From Blattamonas nauphoetae (Eukaryota > Preaxostyla > Oxymonadida): a DNA stretch of 64,000 nt. The stretch lies in the NCBI GenBank assembly GCA_033064195.1, contig JARBJD010000011.1, positions 124,001 through 188,000 of the forward strand, in the 5' to 3' direction. A program made the translations under genes and the position numbers. Below are positions 1-15,200 of this stretch, in pieces; positions within the stretch are counted from its first letter, which is position 1, and each line of letters begins with the position of its first letter. The notes below the pieces were generated by a model that had not been told where the DNA came from, did no database searches, and saw only the letters and a list, made by a program, of their open reading frames with translations.

Positions 1-262
1 AAAAACCCATTTCTTCATTTTCCATGTTCTTTTGCTTCCTTTTCTTTCACTGAGCATGGTAATCACTATTCAAACATTTCGTCATTGACATTACGTTGTG
101 CTCAATTCTCAGACTTTGAGGAGAATGAATACTTGTGGCACCATTTGGACTCTGGGATTGAATAAAGAAGCTGGAGAGAGGTGAGTCTGAGATGATGAAA
201 GGGTCGTTATTGATTGAGGTGCAAATCTCAATCTGAGATAGAACAAGAGATGAATGGTGATC

Positions 263-3200
263 TCAATGGAGTGCTGCCAAAAAGTCAAAAAGGGTGCTGA
301 AAAAACATGCGTCGTTCAATGGAGTGGGTGGATTGAAAAAGTGAGAGGTCTGAGATGATTTAATGGACTTAACATGGAGTGGATTATAACCCAAGATACT
401 CACAAGGATATGAGAGATGAGAGAAGAGTCCACGATTTCCTTTTCGGCATCTCCTGTTTGATAATTTCTTGACGGATCGATATAAATGGTTGGAGTGTGA
501 ACAGTGTTCAAGTACTGAACAAAAGTTTGGAATGCTCGATCTGCAGTGGGCATCACGATCAATGGATAGAGGCTGGGTGAGACTGGGTTGAGAATCGTTT
601 GGATGTTCAGTGTTTGGAAGAGGATTTCCGAGAATGTTGGTTGGTTTGTGGCATCGACGTAGATCGACATGGGAAGTGTGCGACATTGAATTGTGTTGAG
701 AAGCTGTGCTTGATCCCATCGCTCGATGAAGTCAGAATGTTTTCGAAACTCAAATCGACGTGGAGTTAGGAGAGGGGCAGTGAAAATGTTGATCAGGTTG
801 TGCAGAGTATGAACATGTGACTGGTGCATGACAAAATGGCGATTGGTAACTGAGAGGTTGTATGTTGTGTACACGGCAGCGAGACAACAAAAGACGAACA
901 CGACATAGATGAAGTTCTTTGCTTGTTGGCTTCCAAGCTTCAAGAGATGCGAGTAATAATTCAACAGGGATGCAATAAATTGATCGTTCACTTTTTCGGA
1001 CATTGTATGTGTTGTGTCGAGAAGAAGACTTTGGAACGAGAACGGTGCTCTGAGGACCAGTGAATCAATGAAGATTTCATTGATTCGTGAGAAGTGCTGG
1101 AGATTCTGATTGAACTGTTTGGTCTGCACAGGAGGGAGCATGAGCCAGACGATGGAGAGTGCTCCTGAACGGTTCGAAGTGGTATGCTTCAGATGTGTTT
1201 CGATCCACTGTGAGAGGTTTGCTAGGAAGAAGGGATGGACAATTCTAAACCGTTTGAATACCAACCACGATGATGTCTGGATCAGATCATCGAGGAGAGA
1301 TTCGACGTGGTCCCAAACTGTTCTCCAAAGTGTTGCGATTCTTTCTTCATTTTGATCGAGGCTCGGCTTTTCGTCAAGTCCTTTTTCAACAAGACGGAGA
1401 ACATAGCCAAGGTCGACGACAGTCACCTGCCGACCCAGTAACTGGGCGAGATTTTTGATGTCCTGAATGATTCCGTTGTAGTCTGTCACGAATGGATACA
1501 GGAGAGCGGGTTTGATCACAAAAGCAAATCGGGCAAGTTGGCCAGCATGATTCCTTTCCAGAAGTGTGACAAATGAGTGAAGAGTCGACTTTGAGGAATA
1601 TAGGGCCGGAGAATCGACAAATGTTGCAGTGGTTGCATTGATTGTTTTCGACAGTTGGACAGACGGGAGTGTTGAGAACCTGAACACGGTCTCTTCAGAT
1701 ATTGTCGGTTCTGCTGCGACTACATGCATGGCTGCAGACCGAAATTGCTCAGGACGTGTGACAAGAACAAGAAGGAGTCTTTGGTAGAGATTGAGTGATG
1801 CTCCCCCGAAGGAGGGTGGTGGTGTCATAATGACATTATCTCCGTTCAACCATTCGATCCACTGTTGATGGACAACCGAACTTGGTTCTGTGTGCTGGAT
1901 CATTGGGACCGGGTCGAACAGAGCCTCACTTTGGAAGATGATAGGATCCGGTGACATCATTTTGTGTCCGATGTGGATAGACTGATCATGTGAAGAACCT
2001 CCTCGGAGGTCATTGATGGATTCATCAGAGAATGAGGAAAAAATGGGATGATGGTCGTTTTGTTGTGGTCCTGTCAACGAAAGGTTGAGGTCGATTGGTG
2101 TTCTGGTTGGGAAGTAGACGTTTGAAGGTCTGGTTTCATGCGACACGATTCCGGACTGATTCAGAGTATATGCTTCTTCAACATTGTGGAGATACCGAAT
2201 TGTGTCGTCATCGTTGACATTTGGGAGAAGTTTAGGAGCTTCTCGTTTCTGCTTGACATCAATGTTGACTCGATCAAATTGAATAAATGAGTAGTGACAA
2301 GTCGGATCGATGCTGAGAATGTAGGGACGGAAGGCTGGGCAGAAAGAAGCCAGGACGAAAAAGTACTGCCATTGAGTATCACTCAAGCCCCCGAAGAGTG
2401 GGTTTGGGGGAATGTTTGACGGGAGTTGCGGTAGTTGATTCAGCGTTGATGTGATATTGAGTCGATCAAAGGCTTCGGTGAGTGCGCCTTGGACAGATGG
2501 ATGCGAGTCAGAGAGAGACTGAACTCCAACAAAGAGAGAGAATGCCACATTCTCCCGTCCAGACAGTCCTCTTTTCTCACCGCGTGCGATGAATAATCCA
2601 ATCTTCAGGAGAACCATTACATACGTGTCTGCGTCAATGATGGCGTTTTGGAGGTGTTCGGCGTAACTCTCATTAATGTCTTTGATGACATGATGGAAGA
2701 GAGTGTTCGTATTTATGAAATTGGTTAATGATACTTCTGTTGACACTCTTTTGGTGAGATCCAGTTTTTCTGGTGCTGTTTGTTCACCATCATCTTGAGT
2801 CTTCCGTTGATCTTGAATGTATCTGGTGATGGATGAGTTTGTGATCAAAGAGCTTGTTTGTTTTTTGATTGAGTTGGTAAAGACACCGAGAAACCATGAA
2901 GCGATTTGATGAAAATTAATGTTGATATTTGAGGATGAAAACGAAAGTTTTTCGTTCGATTCACCCAAATTGATATGGACACTCTGATATTTTGAGAGAA
3001 GGGTCGCGAGCGGAACGACAAACTGAATTTGCCATTTCACTGAGAAGAGAAAACGGGGAAGGGTTTCGGTGACACTGTCGATGGCTTGGAATAAGTCTGT
3101 GTTGACTGTCTGAAGCTCCTTATACGATGCATCAGACTGGTGTTGAAGGTCCTGAGTGAATAACTTCATGATGTAGTGAAACTGGATGGCTCTTTGTGGC

Positions 3201-6200
3201 ATGAGTTGTGTTGGATCAGAGATTAGTGTTTGGGTAATGATAGAAGGTTGAAGCTGAGACGATGAATGTCGATTCCTATTCAATGACAGCAACTTATTTC
3301 CATTATCTTGATAGTTCCGACCAAAATGGTCTCGACATTGTGCCAATTCTTCCATCGGAAAAATTGAATTGTCTGTCAGCCGAGGAAGCTGACGGAAAAG
3401 TCGAACTTTTTGAGAGTGAAACTGGCCAAGCCGATCGACGAGAGTCAATGCATCTGGCATGCAGATGAAATTGATTTCATCAGCATCCGCAGGGAGTGTC
3501 GCCTGAGCGAGAGAAACAACGGTTTGATGGATGGATTTCATGCATGCAGGAGCAAAAGTATCATCAGTCGGGAGGAGGATGATTGGCTTCACCCATTCCA
3601 TCCAATATCCATCGTAGGTTCCAGATCTATCCTGCGAAGCGACAACAATGATGTCTGAGTGGAAAGGGACTTGGATGGTGTCTTCAAAAGTCAGGTTTCG
3701 AGGATCCGTTGATTCTTCGGCGGGGATTCGAATGTCAACATACTCAGAGGGAGACAATGATGGTTGAGTTGCTTGGAGATGCTCGTTGAGGAGATGCTGG
3801 ATTGCTGGAGTAACTGTCGAATCACAACCATTCACGAGCAACACACAAACTCTCTTCGACGGATCTGACTCATGACGCTGCTTCATCCCCTTTAATGCAT
3901 CAACAAAATGATGGAACGCTGCGTTGTGTTCAAGATCAACAAAATGTGATACATCCCGCTCACTTCCCTGGCCGTATGCTGTGAAGATAGAAAATGCTTC
4001 CACAGAAACATGGTCCGACTCCCGTGGGATTGCGATTCCAGTCGGATCGTAGATGAGAGGAATAGTGCCAGAGGAGAGTGCTGAAGAGATCGAATTGGTG
4101 ATGAAAATGCTGTTCGTTGGATCAAGACGACCAGCCATGCTCGATTCAAGAACTGCGGATCTGAGATAGCCCCTGGCTGACATCAGAGACATGAAGAACT
4201 TGAAAAGTGGCCGGGTATGACCGAGAAAATGCAGTTCATTGGGAGTTCCCTTCGAATCAAAACTGTGTTTGTCCTTCGAGGGATCTGAGTTGATATGAAC
4301 ATATCCCAAGTGTGGATCGTACCGAATATTTTCATCAGCATAGCCGATGCATTCGGGGTATTGAGAGATGAAGAAGCGGGGGAGGAAGGTTGTGGGAAGG
4401 CGATGTGCTTCAGCGACCTCAGATGGCGATGGGAGGACATATCGATTTGGAGGTGTCTGGTGATCTTTCCGATAATCATAGAATCGCAATGGGGAACTCT
4501 GAATGTCTGTTTTCTCGATGAACGGAAGCTTCGCTTTCCTGGCCATTTGTGGGAGGAGCTGAGTGTCGAAAAGTTTTTGTCCCGCTCCAGCTAATCCAGG
4601 AGACAAGTTGAGAAGTGACGTTCGAAAGAAAGTGTTTGCGAAGAGTTCGATATGAGTAACATGAAGTGCACGCATATCGTCAGCGATTGTCTTGTCAATG
4701 TTCATCAGGGCTAAGAGAATATCGTCGACCTTGAGTCCGAGTTGTTTGGCGACGAGAAGTCGCTGTTCAACAGTTTCTTGTGTTCGAGTTGAAAGAACTG
4801 ACATGATCTCATTTTGCATTTCTGTGATCAATTGCATCGTGTGTGAGAGTCTGATCTTTTGGTGTATCAGAACAGTATAATTGTAGTTGAGATCAACAAA
4901 GGTTCTTTCGGATGTCCCGGTCCGAAATCTGTCCAGAGTGATAGACTGGTACGTGATGACTTTGAGCCAGTTGAACAGAACTCGTGGAACTTTTGGGAAC
5001 TGTGGGAGATCGACATTGGACAGATACAGCTCGAGTGCGATCGAGACGGTTGTTGCGACTTGATGATCGATCTGAGAGGGTGTTAGAGACAGCATGGTAT
5101 CAAGGACTTGATCAAGTTGATCTTGTGATGCATTTGGAACAAGACCAGAGAGCTGTGGAATATAGCATACAATCTGTGAGAGCGAAGAGAGAGTAGTGGT
5201 GGTATCGATGGATTCCACAAAACGAGACATGTCGAAGAGCGTTAATGAATCGAGTGTGGCTAGAATCGAATCGAACTCTGCAATTGGGATTTTCACCCAA
5301 TCTGAAATCTCGCTACTTAAATCTGTTCGAAGGGTACTGATTTGTTGATCAATGTTTTGCATCCTTCCCGTCACTTGATTGAGTTGCTTTCTGAGGGATG
5401 AAAGAGATGTGTCGAATGTTTTCCTGTATGAGTCGACAATCGAGTCATGTGTTGATCCTTCCTTGGCTTGAGCTGTTGTCCTAACCAACTGCTTGAAGTA
5501 GTTCATGTGTTGGGCGTAGTATGTGAGATGTTCTTTGGCTTCAATCATTTCGTTCATCCGATATCGGTAGTGGAGATCATTGGTTAGAAGATTCTGCGAA
5601 AAGTCGTCCACAAACTGGATAAAAACACTGAATGATTGGCGCTCGAATGTTGACGGAACTTTGAGTTTCCATGGATTGATTGAGCATGCCTGTTGTTCCT
5701 GCTGATCATGCTTTTGCTCGAGATCAATTAAAATAATCCATGTATCTGCCAAGCAGATGACGACGGAATAGAAGAAATTGTGTGGATTTTCTGCGTAGTG
5801 CTCGAAATCGTTGGAATCTACTGAAGGGCCGTGTCCGATATGCGTTTTGGGTGATTTGTGTTTCTTGACCACTGTCGATGAAGGATGGCGATGGTGCGAC
5901 GATTTTCTTGATGGTTGAAGCTGATCAAAGACGTGGACCGATCGCATATCTCTCGGTGAGACAATGTTATTTCTGAATTGTGCATCTAAGAAGAAGAATG
6001 TTTGTGGCATTGCGATTAGAGTCGGGAAGAGAATGTTGGCAGAAATGTTGGAAAGCGATTCACGGTCCAGCTGTGGAGAGTACTGTCGAGATGCAATAGA
6101 AGAGAGAGCTCTCAAATCAAGCACGGCACGGTTGTATTGATTCTGTCGAACAACGAAGATGTATCGAATATGTGATGATGCGACTGAGATCAGATCTTTT

Positions 6201-9200
6201 GGTTTGGCTTTCGACATCCCAGAATGTGTACTGCGCACGATTTGCATGAGTCGTCCAACGAAGAAGTGGACGATTTCTGAATGTGTCCGGAATGACGGTG
6301 GGGTGGTTGGGTAATCAATTTCTGTGAAGTTTCGATTTTCACCGATCTGGGGAAGTGTCCCATCCAAAATGAGAGAAAATAAAAACGAAAAGATGGGAGC
6401 CAGTTTCTTCGGAACAGATGAGAAGGAGATCTGGAGAACGTATTCAACAGAACGATGGGTGTGGCTTGGCTCGATGTTGGATAAATCTCCTCCTGTGCGG
6501 AGATGACCTCTCTGTCTAAATTTTGTGTTCAGAGCAGAATGTTTGGCAAATGACGCGTAGCAATGGGCAAGTTCGTTGAGGAACACGACGACTTCTCGAT
6601 TGTTTGTGGGGAGTTTCAGGAGTGAATGTTTGACATTGAGGATTGCACAGGCTGATGTATATTGCATTGTTGCATTGATTCCTTCCAAGTCGAAGTGGAT
6701 CACTGGGCGCGATCCAGTCCGGAGTGATTCAAGCAGATGATAAAAATACTGAGCAGTCCGAGGCGACATGCACAGGTGTGAGTTTAATCGCAACATTTTG
6801 TCTTTCAGAGTGTTTGTCGTTGAGACGCGTTTATGGTCCTGAATGAGACTGTGGATGGCAGTTTGAACATTTCCGTCGATCAGCGAGAGAATTTGTGTTG
6901 AACTCGAATAAGAATTGAACCAATATCGAGCAACAACGTTGGTTCCAGGGAGAAGTTGGATTGGGAGGGATTTGTCTCGATGGAATCCGAGCTGTCCTAT
7001 CTGAACGATTCGCTCCAAACTGTCGGAGCTGTGATAGAACTGTGAGAGATTTTCTTCGAGGTCAAGATGACCCAGAAATAGTTTGAACACTTCTTCGATG
7101 ATTTCTTGAATGTGGTGTCTTTCTTTCGAGGTTCCCTGGACTTGACTGTAGAGTCTTGTCGTTTCCCAAGTCCACAGTGCAGTCGAGACATGTGGAGGAG
7201 ATCCATGAACCATGAACTGACTGAGTGAGATGAAGAGATCAATCAGAGTCTGCCCAGATGGTTTATAGATGTTGAGCGATGTGCTCGAAATAAGCATGTG
7301 CAAAAAGATTGAGGCAGGAGCCAGAAATGCAAGGAAGAAGGTTTTTTCACTGTCTAGACTAGGAGGAGCTCGGTTCAAAAGATTGGCTTCGTCGGCCCAT
7401 CTTTTCCAGATCAGTTTTGCGATTTTCCAGAAATCACCCATTGTAGCGCTTCGGAAGGTCAATGGTGATGCGTGGACTGTATAGTGCTGGTGGATGCGAG
7501 GATTCTTGAAGATGGATTCATCACAGACAATGACAGATGGTGGAGCGTGGAGAACATCTTCTGGAAATGCTGTGGCCCTGTCTGCAAACCTGCAAGAGTT
7601 TTCCCGTTCGTGCAGCACCTCTTCGAGATACGGAGAGACGAGAGTGGTGTCGAGGTATGGATCTGGCCCAAACATGTTCTTCGATTGGTCTTTATCGCTT
7701 TCGTTTTCGAATGTATTCATCAGTGTCATCTCGTCTCTAACTCGTCCATACGCATAAACAATTGTCTGGCGTTCGGCATCGAAGTTCAAGATATCATTGA
7801 ATTGTTCATCCTGATCCTTTTCGTTGGATTGAGTTCTGTCCCCACGGATTGATTTTGGCAGAGAACGGAGGACGAGTGGAGTGCGTGCCGAATACGCATG
7901 GATCATGATCCTGTTTGGATGAGGGGAACGACTGTGGTGTGAAAAGAGTGAAGTCTTCTTTGGGAATGAATCGCGATAAGGCTTGTTGAGGAGACTTGCA
8001 ACGATGTAGCTCATCTGATAATTGCAGATAAAGTCGTCGTTGAGGATGATAACGTTTCGGCGAGAATAGGCGAGGAGAGAGGCATTCAATGCGATGACAA
8101 TGAGCGGTGTGAACGACGCAAGATCGGGTGTAAGTTGACGGATGTCGTCCCAGCAGTCGATGAGAGAGAGAACGGCGTTGAGGGCTGATGGATATTTCAT
8201 GACCTTTTCCGAAGAGTCTGGGAAATAATCAAAAATACTTCCTTCCTTCTCGTACAGCACGTTGTATCCAAAAGTCTCCCGAACAAACTGTTCAAAAGAG
8301 GACCCAAATTGATCTGAGATCTTCTCTTTCACTTGAAACTGTCTCATGATTTTCAAGACAAGATCTTCGTTCACGTGAAGTTGGCGAGTGAGTTGTGAAT
8401 TTTCGCCTGATGTATCTCCAAATCCAGCATGCTTTTCCATTCTGATCATCCGAAACCATTCCGGGAAGTGTTTAAGCTCACACGTTGAAGATGCAAAATG
8501 CCCTCCAATCCCCCACATAATGGCATACACAATGAACAATCGCATGATTTCCATATCAATTTCAGTTGTAATTCGTTTGATGTGTAGAGCGATGAGAGCT
8601 TTCAGAAGAGAGATGCTTGTGTTTAGCTGAGACACAACTGGAAGAACCAACATGTCTGGATCGTTGGCTTGAAATGTCGAGACAAAATGGATGGAGCGTT
8701 GGAATGAGACTCTGAAGAATAGAACTGAGGCTTGGATCAGATCAGGTGGGAGGAGTTCAGAGAGATCTTTGGACAAACCAGACAGTTTCCATCTCAACAT
8801 TGACTGCTCCGGCATGGAAAATGACAAGATCGATGTTTCATTCAAAATTGATGGGTGAAAGCTGAAAATTGACTTTGTAACACTAATGAAGAGGCGAGAG
8901 TTTTGTGGCAGGATCATTGCATCATATTCGGAGAAATTGACTTGGAAGGTGTTCCCAACTGGGTTCAGGACGATGCCTGTTGAATCTCGAAATGCCGAAA
9001 GGACGCCTTTGTTTAGCGGACTGGTTAGTGTTAGAACCATCCAGACGGGTGGGAAAGAGTTGAGTGCATTTGTAGTCATGGTTTGCTGATCATCAGGCCG
9101 AGACTGAAGTGTCGAGGAACTTTTGTCGTTTGGCAATTTAAGTCGACGTGCCTTTCGTCTGTGATTGTTGAGAGCTTGCTTTTCAGTCAGTTTTCTGATG

Positions 9201-12200
9201 ATGCCTGTTCGGAAACTTGTCATTGATGAAAGAGAGTTGGTCCCAGTCTCTAGCTGTTCAATATCTCCTCTGAATGGAGTCAACTGGAGGATTAGTGGTT
9301 CAATTGATGTTTCGAGTTGTTTCACTGTTGAAATGGTGTTCAGAAGCAGTTGTTTGGCTGATCCCACGGGTCCTTTGAGCACGATGACTGAGTTGGAGTT
9401 AACCAGCGAATAGAGTTTCGTCGTTTGCTGGAGAAACCAACTTGAATGTCCCAATCCACGAACTTCCAAAGCTTGTTCGATGATCCGACTTGGGATAGGA
9501 GTGGGTGCCGATGGAATCGAGGAGTTTGCATGGAACAGCTGAAATGTCCTGATCATCGAGGTGAGTATCGAATGTTGTTTCAAAACTTGCTGGTTCTCTG
9601 GTGATGACATGTCGATCTCGTTCGGGATGACGACATCGCTAACTTGTTCAAATAACTCTGGGAAATATATTTTGATCGCATTTTCGACGATGGTGATGGT
9701 TTTCTCCTGACCTTTTTCTTCAATTCCGACAAGTGTCATGTCTGGGGTGATTTCGGGAGCATCAAGTGAATGAGCAGAGCAAAGGTACAATCGAAGGACC
9801 CAATGCGGGATTTCCTCCGCGCAGGCTTTCATCTCCAGCCAATCTGAAAAGGAAAGAATTGCTCGAGGCACAATTGTGGTTTTCGAAGATTGATGTGTAC
9901 TCAGTTTCTCAACGTAGGAGTAATATGGGGCGTGGATTGCTTGATACTGCAAGAAAAGCGTGTTCTTCATCCGTTCTTCCTCTGATTCTCTGAGAGAGGT
10001 CGACATCATGTTTGTGGGATCGGCAACAATGAGATCCATCAAGTGCCGGAGATTCTCGGCACAATTGTGTGTGAGGACTTTCATGGCTGATGGAGATGGG
10101 ATGAACTTCAGGATGTCATCCAATTTATCCGGTCCTTTCATTGGTACTCGCTTAAAGACGTACAAAAGAAGTTTTTCAAAGCGGATCGAGATTTCACTTG
10201 CTTTTAGAAACCCGACTGACATCAATAACGATGACAACGCTGATGCGAACGTGAGTGGAGGGTAGAACATTGGGCGGAGGATGTCTCCAGATGGTTCAAC
10301 ATACTCTCCCGATGTTGGTTCGAAAGAATGTTGATGAGCGAATTGTGAGATTTGTTCATTTGCTGAGGGTGGACTCAATGATAATGACGAAAATGGGATT
10401 GTGTTGTCTTCACACATACAAACAACGAACCATGGAGCGTTTGGGTTGGACACAGTGACTTCATGATCGTCCAGAAATATCGTGGCATTCGACAGATTCG
10501 ACCTCCGTAGATTGTCTCGGGCATGCTTGATGGTTCGAAGCCAATCCGTCACGATCAGATGAACATGGGGTTTGAGAGTGTTGAATGAGTAAAACATGAT
10601 CCAACGCCAATCGCAGATGTTCGAGATGATAAACCGTTTCACAGTTTCGGCTGTTGTGATTGGAGAGCAGTTGAAGGGGTTAAAATTGTAACCCAGCGTG
10701 TATCCAAAAGCAGTCACGGTTTGGAGCGCTGTAGTTCGTTGGACTTCGTTGTGGAAGATGATGACGCCGACAATGGATGACACTGTCGAAGTGCTGTTCC
10801 CATCGTAGACAGCGTGGCGGAGAGCAGACGTGATTTGGATTGTGAACGGTGTCGGAAGAAATGAGTGATCAGAGGCTGAACATCCAATCCACTCCAATCC
10901 ATACGGGATGGATGGCGGACGGTCTCCGTGATCGAGTGAGAGATCAGTTTCAGGAAGAAGGACTGATGGTTCGAAAGTTATTGGATTGATCGTTGTCAAC
11001 ATGATGGACGAGAGCGATTGTGGAGAGAGATTCGTACATGAGTCAGAAGGGAGTCCCAAAAGTGAGTCTAATGATGAAGCGACGAAATGGCCTGAATTGG
11101 ACGATGGTGATGTATCTTGTTGTTCTTCTTGATGTGTAATGATCGACATCGTTGCTATCTTGTAAATGAGATCGCAGTAGACAAGGAGGTTCGAAATGAG
11201 ATCTGAACAAGTTTTGCGAAAGATGCGCAGGTTCTCGCGAATTTGAGAATTGGACACATCCATCGGATTCAGGACATCATGTGGATACAATGTGTCCAAT
11301 TCGCTCTTCACATCTTGCTCAATTCGGATAAAGATGCTCCGCGATTCAGTCAAAAAGAGGGTCAGCCGTTTGGATTCCCCATCTGATGAAGAATTGAGCG
11401 ATCGAGGGGTTGAGACGATGGAATCATCACCTGGTACAGAATTGAATCCTTGCGAGTTGACGAAAAGTTGAGTGAGTTGGCTATGAAATTGGCTTTGTTC
11501 GTACCCAAGGATAGAAATGATCCCAAGTTCGAGCAGAGTTTTGTCAGTGCAGCGCTGAAGAGAGATGAGCAGTAAGATGACACTGGCCAAATTTACAATA
11601 AAGAAATTCATTCGAAGATTTGCCGCAGCTGCTGATGCTTTCTGATCGACATGCACTGGAGTAACACCCGTGTTGTGTGCTTTCTCTCTCGGCGAAGCTG
11701 GCTTCTCCTCCGAAGCGACTTTGAGTTTGATAATCTCTTCAATCTCTGATGTCAGCCAATGAGAGATGAGGAGATGGAGAACCTGGCGCTTGAATGGGAA
11801 TGTGTTGGTTTGAAGATAGAGACTAATGATGTGAACGAACCAGTCAAAGAACGACGGATATGCCGACAATGAAGTGTAGGCTGTTTGGATTTGTGAGAGG
11901 ATGTACTGTCGATTGATCGATTTGACAATTTGTTCTGTGTGTTCGATTGAAAATGGTTCATTGACAAACCTTGTCAGTGACGGAATGTTTTGGTAGTCGA
12001 TCGTAAAATGTGGCTCCGACAACTGTTTTGGGATCAACTGTCGGATCGACGGTCCTGTCAGAGAAAAGTGGATTACACCAGGGAAGAGACGACCTGCGAT
12101 GTGCGATGGAATGTTGAGTGTTTGTGTGGTGGCATCATATGCCATGAAAATTGAGAAGATGTCAGACATTCCAAACATGATGAGAGGTGCGAGGCTTGTT

Positions 12201-15200
12201 AATAATGCAGAATGGGGTGGGAAAAGTGGTGTGAGAGGATGACTCATGAGGTATTGAATTGAACTGATAAAAGTCGGGAAAATAACGTTCAATCCACTGT
12301 CAGTCATTGCTTCTATGGAATGAAGGGTAGTTGTTCTTCGATGAGGTTCGCATAGATGGAAAAGAACTGAAAATGATGTATCATCTCTCACCGACAAGAA
12401 CGATGTGTCATCTGATAAAGTGAAGATTTTTGTGTCAGAACCAGGGAGAGCGTGATGTCCACTCGATTGGACACAATATTCTCGCTCCTCCAGAATTCGG
12501 GCAATGTAATTCAGAGAGATAAATGCTTGAAGGATTTGCCGACTTTTCTGAAGCATCGCAAAAACTTCGTTCAATCGTCCTTTCAGATTCGACGAGTAGC
12601 CCCTTGTTCTGAGGTCAATCATTGTGTCGAGATCAACTAAACAGAGGCCGAGCAATTCTCGACACTTTGTTGGATCAACTTTAATCTGTGAGAGTGTTTG
12701 TTTCTTCTTATTCTTTTTTCCTTTGGACCTTGGGACTGGGAGTTTGATGTAGGGAAGACTATACGAACTCCATCGGTTCCATATCTCTTCAGATATCAGT
12801 CGCATCTGATGAAGGCTCGAGCATCGCTCCAACACTTCCTTCAGATCATCAAGAGATATGTTCTGGCAAAGCGCTGCAACTTCTCCGACAGAAATCTGAC
12901 CATCTTCCAATCCCTGACGAGCCTCAGATGAAGATCTAAGGACGGGGAGTCGATCAAAGATCAACCCCCATTGTGGTTGATCAATTGGGGTTGTCTGGAG
13001 TGCGACAAGAGTTGGCCAAACGCCTGTGATTTGGCTCAGTTGAGCATGAACCTCTTGATAGAGTGGAGTTGTCTTAACTTGATCGCTAATGTGTGAAAGA
13101 CTGGAGAGATGAGCATCAAAAGGATGGTCCTGTTTCTGGTGTTGAAGGAAGGCGTTCCATGATTCTGAGAACATTCCATCGGTGTAGAGGTAGCGGATGT
13201 CGTCATAAATACACCAGAGTTTGTCGATTTCTTCCAATCGAATTTCAATATCTCTCACACTGAGATCATCTGTGTTGGAGGAGAGATTAAACTTTATTCG
13301 ATTCGCCTCCAGTTTGTCCATTTCTGCTTTGAGAGCATTAGTTTGTGTTCCATAATCAGACAAAATCTCTGCGACATCGGCATCTGTTGTTGGGTCGTAT
13401 ATTTCAGTCTGGACGTCCATGACATTCTTTTTAAGGGCGTCATAATTGAGGTTGATGAGAATCATCACTCGTCTGAGATCGTGGACGACGGCTTGTTCAA
13501 TCTCTTGCACAGTCAAAGTGAACCATAACCCGAAGTCGACCTGGAAATCCTTCCACTTCAATTCTAGGTCGTTCACAGCTTGGGAGACAGGAAGAGAATC
13601 ACGAATGCCAAATTTTTCCAATTCCTTCATTCTCTCTCGAATCTTCTTGACATACTCACTCATCTCTTTCATACTGCTGTTGAGGATGATGAGTTCTTGT
13701 CGGTAATCAAGGAACGGCTGGACTTCTTCTATTGTGCACGGGCTATTGGTGTCAACATTGGCCGTTTCCGCAATCATTTTGTTCTGCCGTTCTTCAAGGT
13801 GGATGTGGAGTGTGTCGAGAGCGAGAAAGGCATCGCGTGCAGAGTCACGAATCCCATTGAAGAGATACTCTTTGAAAGGAAGGAAAAGTTTGGTAAAGTG
13901 CAGTGAGACCTGGCGATACAAATCAGAATTGTTGAGAACGATCCATGAAAACTTTTTGGGTTGCGAGAATTCTGTGAGGGAGAGGATGAATTGAGAGAAG
14001 AAACGCATGTAGTCAGCCCAGTGCTCGTATGCAGGGTTGTGATATTTGTAGTTGTAAGTTTCGACAACAGGGTGTTGGACTGAGGACATCGTTTGAACTG
14101 ATTGAGAGATTCGGAGCGAACTCCCTTTCATCGTTTCGTTCTGAAGTGTGGTCAATGTGGCAATGTGTTCGACTGATATGTTCGACTCGCTCTCCTCGGA
14201 ATCGGTGAGGTCTGGAAGCTGGAATGCTGTGGGTGGAATTGGGATGGTTCGCATTGGAAAAGGAACGCGGTTGTCATGATGAGAAATGAAGCTTTGAATG
14301 GTAAGAGAGTCGTTGTTTTTCCAGAAAGGCGAGAGGAGGATGGTCTCAGACATATGCGTCCGGAGGTCGGCTATGTTGTTAGAGTGCATTTTGATGATGC
14401 TGGTGATGGTGTCGACAATGTTTTCGTCTCGAAGATCTGTCGGAAGATGGTCAAAAAGGTTCGTAATGGCTTTCAGAAGGATTGAAATCGTTGGTTGGGT
14501 TGTTGACCCAATCAAATCTCCTTTCTGTTCCTGCTCGATGAAACTACAAAACTGCTCAAAACTGATTTGATATCTCAGTGCCTCGTTCTTCTCCCCGATT
14601 CCTGTGTTCTCATCTGTCCCGAGGAGGAGGGCAGCATCGCCATTCCTCCAGAGAACCGGAATATCAATCACAAATTGGTCCGACTGGAGAAGATCACGGA
14701 GGGTCGTCAGTCCCTCCAGAACCGTCTGTTTGATCGCCTGGTCGACAAGTTTGCGTTGTTCTTTGATGATGAGAGCAGCAGGGTAATTGTGATTGACTTG
14801 AAGAGCTTTCCCAATCCGGTTTTGTTCGATGCGGAGTCTTGAGAGTGTGCTGTTCTGTTTCTCAACAGTCTGCCGTTGGAGTCTCTCAAACTCTTCAAAG
14901 CTGACTGGGGTTGTGGGAAACGTGCAGATCAGTCCTGCGCGGAGCTGATCCACACGTTCGTTGAAATCCTGCTGGATTCTGTTGAGGCGTCTGAGTTCTG
15001 TCTGGAGTGAGAGAAAACACGAGAGACAACTGTCGACAAATGAACCCATTGAAGGAGAGTTCCATGTTTGAATTTCCACTCCCTCTTCAAAGAGAGTTCG
15101 CATGGAGTTGAATTCTGGTTCGAGAGTTGATCTGAGTTGGGTGGACACAGAGGCATCCATACTCCTGAACCCAGAGAGGACGTTAGCTAGGGCAAACCGA